A stretch of 64,000 bases of DNA from Tribonema minus. Its lineage: Eukaryota; Sar; Xanthophyceae; Tribonematales; Tribonemataceae. A model generated the notes under the pieces. The model had not been told where the DNA came from. It saw only the letters and a list, made by a program, of their open reading frames with translations, and ran no database searches. The stretch covers positions 310,001-374,000 of the forward strand of contig JAFCMP010000146.1 of assembly GCA_017506865.1 (NCBI GenBank). Reading direction: 5' to 3'. Shown piece after piece: positions 1 to 10,600 of the stretch; the stretch's first letter is position 1, and every line of letters starts with the position of its first letter. A program made the position numbers and the translations under genes.

Positions 1-749
1 ACAATGACGTATTTCAGCAGACGTCTCCACGATACGTGATTGACATCGTAACAGCTGCATGCAACAAGTTCGCCTGCAGCGTTTGACATCATGAAGGCCT
101 GCATGGAGGACATCGGTATATATACAAGCATTAGACCGAAAAAAAAAAGTAAATGCGCGCTACTACGAGGTACAGTTCCTGATGCTTTAACCACATGAAG
201 GCGGCCTGCAACATGGTGGACGCACATGCTAGTAGGCGCAGGACAGCTCGCGGCCAGTGGAGCCACAGTGCGAGGCAAAAAAAGTGCATGCGCCAGCGCT
301 CAGCATGCGCTCAAGCACAGCAACCGGGGGATTTTAGTCAACACGGGGAGTTATTGTCAACAAAATTGAAGTACACCATTTGCCGGGTGACTTTCCCCCA
401 CATGGTGAAGTGGCAAGAGGCACTCATATGCACTGATACTCATGACTCAGGCTGTAGACAATTAAAGCCTTCAACGCGGGACAATCGTCTCAAATTTTTA
501 AGTGTCTCGCGAGTCACACGACAACAGTGAATCACCTGCAATAACAATAGTAGCAAGTGTGGCACCTGCAGAACATCGGCGGCAGCGCGTTGTTGGGCAC
601 ATGCATTCAACCCCCGCATGCTTTGCGTGGGAGAGCCGCACCGACAACAATGTTGACAGGCGAACGCACCATGGTGCTGATAGATATTTCTAAAGTACCT
701 GGTATTGTAGTGTTGATGACTCTATGTGAAGCAAAACATTGGTACTTGC
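1..749 (-). other. Presumed first intron of ABC-C
   Basis: This stretch lies downstream of the GC donor of the ABC-C first exon on the minus strand. I see no second exon in it. The matching first introns of ABC-A and ABC-B are about 1.2 and 1.4 kb long, so exon 2 probably lies beyond the left edge. The short open frames here show no recognisable protein. Confidence 0.5.
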
Positions 750-869
750 CTTGTCTTCAAAGTCCGCCAGTGAAAACAGCTTCGTCAGAGCGACCGCCTC
801 CACTTGTTCTGGTAGCGTCTTCCGCTGCGACTGCTCCTTGTCGTCTGCTACCGCTGTTGCGCTGGGCAT
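750..869 (-). CDS. ABC-C: first exon of a third ABCB-type transporter (partial)
   Basis: Read on the minus strand, an ATG at 869-867 opens 40 codons that start MPSATAVADDKEQ and end in LTKLFSLADFEDK. They are followed at once by a GC-type donor, AAG|GCAAGT. ABC-A begins [13 protein letters not shown] and its first exon ends in [17 protein letters not shown] ends its first exon in [13 protein letters not shown], also at a GC donor. The match in sequence, phase and splice position makes this the cytosolic N-terminus just before the first membrane helix of a P-glycoprotein-like exporter. The gene is divergent from ABC-A, with 739 bases between the two ATGs, which suggests an inverted duplication. 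Only this exon is visible. The alternative is an isolated inverted exon copy with no gene behind it. The clean frame and perfect donor argue against decay but do not exclude it. Confidence 0.75.
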
Positions 870-1608
870 CTTCTGCGATCCGCCTCGTTTCTCAACTCGG
901 CTCTTTCCTCTCGGCAGGAGCTCCGACTACTCTACTTGGGGTCAAAGTGAGAGCACCAAGCGACTCAAGTGGAACTGCAAGCGCGCAGCAGCGAAACCCC
1001 GAGAATATGCGGTAACTCCAGCAAGTCTCGGCAGCTCCGACCTTATTCCCTGACTCCGCGCGTAGCTGGTGCACCGGTGCACCGGAATGTGGTAGCAAAA
1101 GTACAATTCCAGGTGTGAGAGCCGAGCGTGGTGAACGCATCGTTAGTTAGCTTTCTCCTTAAAGCCATGGTGACTCGCCCAGGTCCGTTGTTCCCCGAGA
1201 ACGGTCCTCATTCTCCCTGCCTCCGCCGCACACATCGCCATCGAAGCGCTTTGGGGAGAGGAGGCTGAGGAGGCCTGCTGACTGCTGTGCGCCGGACACT
1301 TACTGGAGGTGTGTCTGTCTGTCCGCTCCCTTGCGTGAGACTCTTCCGTTTTTCCCACAACATCTTCAACTCCGCAAGGCGTAGAGCTTGACACTGCTTG
1401 CTTGTGTCGTGTCCAGTCATGTCTTGTGACACAGCCAAAGAAATGCTGACACTACCGCGTGGTTGCATCGCTTGATCTGCAGGCTGCTCACGCACTCGAC
1501 AAATTAATAGATTTTCCGCGTTTGGCGCTCTAAGCCGGAGCGCGGGAGCTGCTCTTAGATTGCTATCAAGCAGATCCCTCAGCGCGCCAGGCAAGCAGAT
1601 CGGAGAAC
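870..1608. promoter_or_regulatory. Divergent promoter region between ABC-C and ABC-A
   Basis: This is the only spacer between two start codons that face away from each other, so it should hold both promoters and 5' leaders. I see no clear TATA box. It holds a perfect 16-base palindrome at 1068-1083. The bases just outside both ATGs resemble each other in inverted orientation (GATCCGCCTC near 878 and GATCTGCTTG on the minus strand near 1598), which suggests the inverted duplication included part of the leader. Confidence 0.5.
1068..1083. promoter_or_regulatory. Perfect 16-bp palindrome, candidate protein-binding site
   Basis: GGTGCACCGGTGCACC is identical to its own reverse complement and contains two GTGCAC half-sites. 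It lies inside the divergent ABC-C/ABC-A spacer. A symmetric site would suit a dimeric regulator acting on both genes, but no factor can be named. Confidence 0.35.
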
Positions 1609-4600
1609 ATGCCGGCCGCTGCAGCGGTAGCAGGGGATAAGGGGCAGGCGACGCAGGAGAAGAAGCCACCAGAGAAAGTAGAGGCGGTATCTCTGGCGAA
1701 GCTGTTCTCATTGGCGGATGCCGAGGATATGGTGAGTAGTTGTATGCTGTTGTTTGTACAACTTGTTGCCATCTGTCGTAGTACGATCTGTCTCAAGTAT
1801 ATACCTTTCGCCATCTCGTATGCTCTCAAATAGTCGTTGACACGGCGGCATCATTGACACGTGTCCCTTCAGATTGAAATCGGTGCACAGAAACGCCTGG
1901 TTACGGCGCTGTTGCTGATGGTACAGGTGCTATCCTTTTTGATTCAAAGCTATGAATCTATGATATCTCCACTGCCGTTCCGTTGTCTGCGTTTCCACTG
2001 TTGTTGCGTGATCCGAGAGACTGCTTGAGCATTTGAAGAAATAAGGCACTTCAATTTCCCGGGGTTTCAGAAAAGAAAACTGTAGTCACGAATGCAAGCC
2101 CCCACAGGCGCCTCATGCCACTGCAGTACAAGGGGCGAAACTCCGATCAGCACATGTAATGTGTGCAGCAAGCAGGCCTGCAATTGCTGTGCTTGAGCGC
2201 ATGGTCAGCGCCAGTGGCACAAACACACATACCCTTATGCCTCATGCTGGGCCAAGAGGCGGTTGACCGTTCTGCGGCCGTGCTGTTTGCACGCAGCTGC
2301 CAGCATTTGCGCGCCTTGCATTGCACCTCTTCATTTACATGGCACCTCAGAAACAAGATCCCTTGAGCATCTTGACATCGTACGTATGCTTGAGTATATT
2401 CTGAGATATGATTGTCTCACTGGTGGTGTCCTTTGTGCAGATACTCACGCTGTCGAGCGCCGCAGCCATACCCGTCACTTGCAGCTGCTACAAAACATGT
2501 ATCGTGTTGTTTGAAGATGGCCTCCATCATGAGGCCCGGCATAGCCGTTGTTTGATGGAAAATGAAAAAGTGAAAGTCCTGCCACCTGCACGTCTGGAAT
2601 ACGCCATCTCGCTGCTTGAGCACAACGTGCTCAACAGCACAGGCGCACGTTACTCACAGATATGCAGAAATGAAACTTCAAGAACTGAAGGTCGCGGCCG
2701 CAGCTGCCGCTGCTCATTGGGACGTGCGAATGGAATGGCACGTGAACATGTTGGCGCGTGCATTACGGCACATGAGCATGTGCTGCACAATTCAAGAACC
2801 TTGTGAACTTCCTGCATGTACCAATGCACACACGCTAACTTTAGTGTTCTGGTGGATTATGCGCTGCTCATGCTCACTGCCACGCATCTTTGATCACTGC
2901 CCCACGCAGGCGCTCATGGCTGTCGGCGTCGTCGCAGCGATGCTCGTCGGCCTGTGCATGCCCGCCTTCATGCTCTAGTGAGTGCCCAGGGTCAGGATTA
3001 GGGTAAGGGTTAGGGTGCTAGGGCGAGGGTCAGTGTGAAGTATGGAGAGCATTGTTTGTATGTACGCATGTAGCGTGACTACCGCGGCTCGCCGCACTGT
3101 CGCTACGACGGCATGTGATTTGCTCGCAACAGTGCCTGATGGTCTCCTCATGCACCGCCCTGCAAGGGCCAACGCCTGCTCGGTTAGAATAAGGTTTGGG
3201 TCAGCGTTCGGGTTAGGGTCAGGCGTTGCGCGGACGCAGGCGCACGCGACGAAAGCGTCGATCAGTCCAGTTGCTGATTGCTCGACCCCAAACGCTCTTG
3301 CATGCCACGTGTGGTGGACCCTGCCACGGCAGCTGTTACATACTTCAAAGCATACCAATGTGCGGTGCATGAGAGTGCAATACTCAGCCCCTACCTCCCT
3401 CCCCCCCCCCTCCCCCTCCTTTTCTTCTCTCCTCCCAGCTTTGGCAAGTCGTTAGATGGGCTCAACGACCCCTCCGATATCCAGGGCGTCATCGCCACGT
3501 TCTGCATCGCCTTTGTGTTGGTGGGCGTGATATCGTTCGTGTCCGGCTTCGTCTACGTGTACACATGGTCGATGGCGGGGGAGCGGCAGGCGCTGCGTCT
3601 CAAGGAGTCGTACGTGCGGTCCATCCTTAGGCAGGCGAGTATCAGTTCTTGTCGGCTGTGACTCTCCACAGGCTTGTCTTGACTGTGATTAGGGTTAGGG
3701 TTGGCCTCCGGCACATGGAGGGCCTGTGGCGCGCAGCGGCAAGAAGCGGCACCACAGCTTGGTAACAATATTCCTTGCCGTTTTGTCGTCGCACGCGTCA
3801 AGTGCGGAAAGATAGTCTCCAACTACGGTCGCTGCGCCTGTGCATTTGGATATGCCCCCGTCTGCTGAGCACTGTGCGCATACGCGCTGCTCATCACTGT
3901 GATCGCCTCCGCAGCGGGACGGGACGCGGCATGCGCCCGCAGGGGCTCTGGATGCTCACCTAGCATGCTCAAGATGCTCATTGCTGCTGACCTGCTTGTT
4001 GCTGCCACGGGCACTGCCGCCAGGCTGTAGGCTTCTCATTTTTAAGCAGTGCTTCATCTCAGCATCATACATGCTGCTGGTCGCTGCCGCGGTCACTGCC
4101 GCCGCGCGGCAGGCCGCTGACTATTGCTGGTTGTGGAGTGCTTCTCCTCGTCATCATACATACATACGGCGCCTTGCGCTGCTCGCCTGCACCTTTCTTT
4201 GCCACGCTACTCTGCCGTGCCGGGCAACGCCACTCAGCACCCCTGCCAGCGTCTGAATGATCACAATCCATTCACAACGTAGCACGCGTGCCGGTGACCG
4301 CCCCCGCATCGCTGCTCACTGCTGCCACCCTCGCCGCTTGCGCGCGACAGGACGTACGTGGGCTGGTTCCACACGCACCCCGCCGACATCTGCGTGCTGC
4401 TGATCACTGCTGCATCGCTGATCGCTGCTGCCACCCTTGCCGTTTGCGCGCGACAGGATGTGGGCTGGTTCGACGAGCACCCCGCGGGCCAGCTGCCGAC
4501 GCTGGTGACGTCGCTCATGGCGAGCGTCCAGGACGGCATCGGCCGCAAGGTTGCGGACATCGTTTTCAACCTCACGAGCTGCGTCGGCCTCTTCGCGGTA

Positions 4601-7600
4601 GCCTTCTACCTCGACCCGCAGCTCTCCGGCATACTGCTCGCGTGCCTGCCGCTCATTGGCATTTCCACTGCGGTCGTCACCAAGCTCATGACCAAGGCGG
4701 TGTCGTCGGGGCAGGGGCTGTACGGCGCGGCGGGCGCCGTCGCGACGGAGGTGCGCCACTCCGCGCGCGTAACTGACAAATGCAACCGCCAAACGTAACT
4801 GAAGGCGCGCCTTGCGATACGGCGGGCTCATAGTCTCTCGAGCATCCTGCCTGCACGTCTGTCAACGCACAGGCACATCTGCTGCTGTCGCCGTCAGTCC
4901 CATGACAAATGACTTAGAAATAAGGGCAGTCGGGGCAGGGGCGGTACGGCGCGGCGGGCGCTGTCGCGACGGAGGTGCGTCACCCATCTGCGTAACTGTC
5001 GCCCGCAACTGACGCGCAGCTGATGGTGCCTTGCTGTACGGCTGTGCTCAGCAACCCTCAGGCATCCACTCTGAGCGCCTGTATATGGACTGGCGTCCTT
5101 GCTGCCGTCGCCGTCAATCTCATCACAGACGAGGCGCAGTAAGGGCACGCGCTGCGCGGTGCCGCGGGCGCCGTCGCCACGGAGGTGCGCCACCCGCGCA
5201 CGGCGCGTGCCAACTCCAGTGTCCGCTTCAGCGAAGAACGGCTTTAAACCGAACACACTGAGCATGCCACGACCCGTTGTGACGCCGCCGCTGTCGCGCC
5301 GCGCGCGCGCAGACTTCACCCCGAGTCCGGCGATACATGCCTCTCTGTCTTGCATCCGGATGTGCTCAAAGCTGAGCCGTGCGTGCGGACCGTCAACTTC
5401 AATTGTGACGTGCAGGTGTTCGCCGGCATCCGCACGGTCGCGTCGCTGTGCTCTGAGCCCCTGGAGATCGCGCGCTACGGCAAGCTGCTGATCGCTGTGG
5501 AGGTGGAGGAGGTCAAGAAGGGCATGCTCACGGGCGTGGGCGTCGGAACGCTCATGTTCCTGCTGTTTAACAGCTATGCGCTGGCGTTCTGGTGAGCGCT
5601 GAGCAGGGGAATGTCACACTTGAAGTTGATGCAGAAGGGCTCACGGGCGTGGGCGTCGGCGCTGCTGTTCTCCAGCTATGCGCTGGCGTTCTGGTGAGCG
5701 CTGCGCACATGAAAGTCACAGTTGAAGTTGACAACTGACATCAGCTGCGTGTGGGTGTCTAGATCGCGAGACTTGAAGTTGAGGACATGTGCAGTAATCG
5801 CTGTAACCCGAGGCTTCGCTACGTTGGCGCCACAAGACCCGACCTCACAGTATCAACCTTGAGCCTCGCAAGCGGCAGCACGGAAGGCGCCTCTCGGGCT
5901 TGCACTCTTGATGCCTTCAGAGCCCTGCCGCGCGGCATGCGCAGCGTCCGCGCAGGCCTGCAGTGGCCTCGCCAACTTTGCGGCAGCGGATGCCTGGGCA
6001 CTGGGCCTGGTGGTCATGCCAATGCGTGCAGCCCCTCTTCTGACACCTCTGCAGAAGTGCTGACCTCTGCTGCGAAGGGCGGCGCGCCTGCCTCAAGCTG
6101 ACCCTCACCGTAACCCTAACCATAACCTTAACTGCGTGCCAAGGCGGAGCCGATGACTACGTAGCGCAGCCCATACGCCTTCCGGCGCAGCCGGAAGCGC
6201 CCCCGCTCTCACCACCGCAGGTCTTTCGGGGGGGACGGCACTGGGGAGGCGGTCAGCCTAGCCTTGACAAGCTTGTTGTGGTGGAAACAACACCACAGCG
6301 CTCACCTTCAGCCCCCCCCCCCCCCCCCCCCCCCCCCCCCCTGCGTGCGTCGTGGCGCCGCGCAGGTCGCGAGCGGCGTCGCGCCGGCCGCGCGGCAGGT
6401 GGCTCTGCGCATAGTATATGCCACAATTGCCATCCTTAGGGCTCGGGTTCCTATTGACATCACAAGTGCGCATCCCTGATCGCGGCGGTGATCCTGACTG
6501 CGCGCTCGCGCTTGCCGCCGCTGCTGCTGCTACTGCGCGGCGTGCAGCGTGGCGGCGCGTAGGCCGCGAGCGGCGTCGCCGGCTGCGCGGCAGGTGGCCT
6601 TGCACATAGACGCCACACACGCCGTTCAGCACGACGTCACATCCTGACCCTAACCCTAAGGCCCTGATTCTGAACTGTGTGGTGTCTCGCCGCCTGCTCG
6701 CGCCCGCTCCCCCCGCAGGTACGGCATCACGCAGGTCGCGGACGACGTCGGCTGCACATCCGACTGCAAGACGGGCGGCAAGGTCGTGAGCGCCGTGTTC
6801 GCCGTCATGACGGCGTCCGTGCAGCTCGGCCAGCTGTCGCCGGGGCTCATGGCGCTGTCGCAGGCGCGCACGAGCGCCGCCGCCATCTTCAAGACCATCG
6901 ACCGGCGGCCCGCGATAGACTCGTTCTCGGAGGAGGGCGCGCGGCTGGAGGCGACGCGCGGCGCGCTGAGCGTTGAGGCAGTGACGTTCCACTACCCCGC
7001 GCGCCCCGACGCGCCCGTGTACGAGGGCGTCAGCGTGGGGGTCGCGGAGGGCGAGACGCTCGCGCTGGTGCGTCACTGTTACAGTTGAAGTTGGAAAACT
7101 TGAAGTTGCATTAACATCGGCGTCGCGCAGGGCGCGACGCTCGCGCTGAAGCGTCGCAGTTGCAGCTGATGATGAGCGCTGTCACTGGGGCGTATATGAC
7201 AAGAAGGGTTTGCAGGGTGCATGTACTTGCCGGAGGACACTCTCTGTCCCGCATGGCAAGGGCCGCAACGGGAGCAGAGTCATCAGCGCATGCCGTGCAG
7301 TTGTACTGATCACAGACAGAATGGCGGTTGAAGCAGCGCGGAAAGCTGGGGACGGAGGGGGAGCAGCCGGCATGCGTCTTGCCTGCAGAGTTAGGGTTAG
7401 GTTAGGGTAAGGGTTAGGTCAAAATGGCTGGCCCTGAGAATGGTCCGGGTATTTGGCGGCCGTCGCTTCATTACTGCTGGTGGGCAACACTTCTGCCTAA
7501 CCGTCAGTAATATGTTGGCTATTCGAAAACTTGATTGCACCCATTGTCGGCTATCCAAACTTGACTGCACCTATTGTTGACTATCCGAACTTGATTTTGC

Positions 7601-10600
7601 ACAGGTGGGGCCCTCCGGCGGTGGCAAGAGCACCATGACCAAGCTGCTGCTGCGCTTCTACGACCCCACCTCTGGCGCCATCAAGCTGGACGGCATGGAC
7701 ATCCGCAGCCTCAACCTTAACTGGTACCGCCAGCAGATCGGCTACGTCGGGCAGGAGCCTGTGCTGTTTGCCGGCTCCATCAGGGACAACATTGCCAACG
7801 GCAAGCCCGGCGCCACCGACGACGAGATCATCAACGCCGCAAAGGTACATTTGAAGTTGTCATCAGCCGCGTGTGGCACGGTGCATGCGTCTCATGCGGG
7901 GCATACAGCAGTGCTCAGCATCATTGCATGCAGCAACGCTCAGCTATGGCGGCGTCATCAGCAAGCTGCGCTGAGGCCGCACCACAACATTCAAAGGTGC
8001 TTAATTTCATCTGTCCGAGTAACATCATGCGGGTGGGCTGTGCTACCAGCAAATACGCTTGTGCGCGCAGCACTGTTTGGGCTTTGGGGGGTATCATGCA
8101 GATGCTCTGCAGTCAGAAGCAGGGAAAGTTGCCGATGTGTCATTGTGCACACTGTGCAACGGCCATCTTCAGACAGTCAAACTGCATGACAGGGTCTTTG
8201 GCCGCCTGTCTCATGCTTTTAAGACTCGATTGACTTGCCTCCATTGCCTTAGGCCGCCAACGCGCACGAGTTCATCAAGGGCTTCCCCAAGGGCTACAAC
8301 ACTGAGGTCGGCGAGGGCGGTCTGCAGCTGTCGGGCGGGCAGAAACAGCGCGTGGCCATTGCGCGTGCCATCATTAAAGACCCTGCCATCCTGCTGCTAG
8401 GTGAGCGTACTTCGGAATGTGACAATGTTGTTCAAGTGTGTGACACTGGTGTTGAAGTGCATGGAGAACTGTTGCAAGTGCGGAGAGAAGCAGCGCGTAG
8501 CCATCGCGCGCGCCATCATCAAGGACCCTGCCATCCTTGTATTAGGTGAGTGGGTTGCGAAATGCAATGCTGATGTTGATTGAAGTTCAGGTTTGTGAGT
8601 TGCGCATGTGAAGTGTGACACAGCGCGTGGCCATCGCGCGCGCTACCATCAAGGACCCCGCCATCCTGCTGTCAGGTACGCTTACCTCAAAGTGCGATGT
8701 TGGTGTTAAAGTGAAGGCATGGCTTAACTTAAGTTGAAGTTTGTGGTTTGCGTATTCGCACACAGTGTGTGCCTCACATGATGAGATGTCACTCTTTTGT
8801 CGCTCTTTGCGCTGCTGAGCACTGCTGCAGACGAGGCCACCAGCGCGCTGGACAGCGAGAGCGAGAAGGTCGTGCAGCAGGCCCTCGACAGGCTGCACGA
8901 GCTCAAGCGCCGCACCACCATCACCATCGCGCACCGCCTGTCCACCATACAGAACAGCGACCGCATCGCTGTCATCGCCAACAGGGGCGTCGCGGAGATT
9001 GGTGAGTCGCAGCAAGCGCAAGTCAACCGGTGCCTGCGTATACTTAGAAGTGCAACACAAAAGTTCAACTCAAGTACTTGTACTTGAAGTAGGAGGGCTC
9101 GCCACGCATTGCAAGATTGAGCATGCTTGCAACGTGTGGCCACCACAGCAACTGCACACGTCAATGATGCTTGCGGGGCAAAACTTCAACCGGCGTGGAG
9201 CGTGTCCGGTGCTGCTGCACTGGCGCTCATCGCTCATCGCCCGTGTCAGCGTTGATGCTGCGACAGTGCTCAGGTGCGTACAGTTCGTACTGTCGCTGCC
9301 GCGCTGTCCAGTCACTTACATCCATGCAAATGTACAGTCTATAAAAGTACAGTCAGTAACATCCATGCAAATGTACAGTCTATAAAAGTACAGTCAGTAA
9401 CATCCATGCAAATGTACACAGTAAGACAACACAGGGCCAGTGTAGCTGTGTGCCCTTGACCCGCACCCTGCTGCATCCCCCAACTCCCCCCCCCTCCCAC
9501 CCGCTCCCCCCCTGCAGGCACCCACTCCGAGCTAATGGCTCTCGATGGCATCTACGCTCAGCTATGCGCAGCACAGAGCGGCGGCGCTGACGCTGCGCAG
9601 CGCGCGCTGCGGCGCCAGTCGTCCGCTGAGGCGACGCGTCAGCGCTCGCTGCGCGACAACAGCAGCAGCGCCATGGCCGCAATCGGCGGCGGGCAGGCCG
9701 ACGAGGGGGCGGGGGAGGGGGGCGCCAAGGGGAAGACAGGTGCGTAGGTACCGTCTTTCGATGCGGCGCAGTGGTTGTAATGCGGTGCCTGATAGGTCGC
9801 GCAGGCGCACGTCGTTCCCTGTCCTGTCGGGACGGTGACTATCCAGGGTTAGGGTTAGGTTTAGGACTTGGGTTGGGGTTAAGGCAAGGGTTAGCCATGA
9901 TTGCGTCTGCAAGACTTATACAAGCAGCGCCGTGGCAGCGGTTCGTGGGCAGGTTGACGAGGAGGCAGGGAGAGTTGGGCGCCGCACCAGTGCAGTTTCC
10001 ACCTCAACCGCGTATAACTCGGATGAAGCTGTTAAGTTGAGGTTCAAGGCTAGCACACTTTGATGTTGACAAGCACAAAGCATGGCTGGAGCAGCTTTAG
10101 CAGTTCTTGCGCAGCTGGTGCCTGCCACCTGTGGCGCATTGAACAAGCCTAGCTGCAACTGCTACAGCCAGTTGCAAAGAAACTTGAGGCCAAGGACGAT
10201 TGAGAGTCACCGCTGCTAACCCTAAGTATAACCCTAACCCCTCATGGTAACCTTTGATCCAAACCTAACAAGCCTCGGAGCGCTGATTACGTGCGCAGTG
10301 CTGCCCATAACGTACACATGCGAAGCTGCCCATGCTGTACCTCCTTCCAGACTGTCGATCGTCGTGGGTTTACTGGCGGGCTCGCGTTGCTGCATACAGC
10401 GGACGATTTGCCTGATACTTCGCTCAGCAGCAAGCCGGACTCAGCATGGCAGCGCTCATGTATATAGTCAGCGCTCATGTATAGACATCAGTTCTGGCCA
10501 CATCGTCTGTAAGCGTGTTTTCCTTTTTCAACTTCTGCGGGGTCCGCGGCGGTGCAGCCACGGCGGCGGCAGTTGCAGCCGCGGCAGCAGCAACAGCAGC

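Noticed and set aside
6258..7076. Minus-strand frame of 272 codons with poly-Gly
   Set aside because: It is antisense to ABC-A exon 6 and crosses the 30-base C tract. The glycine run is just poly-G.
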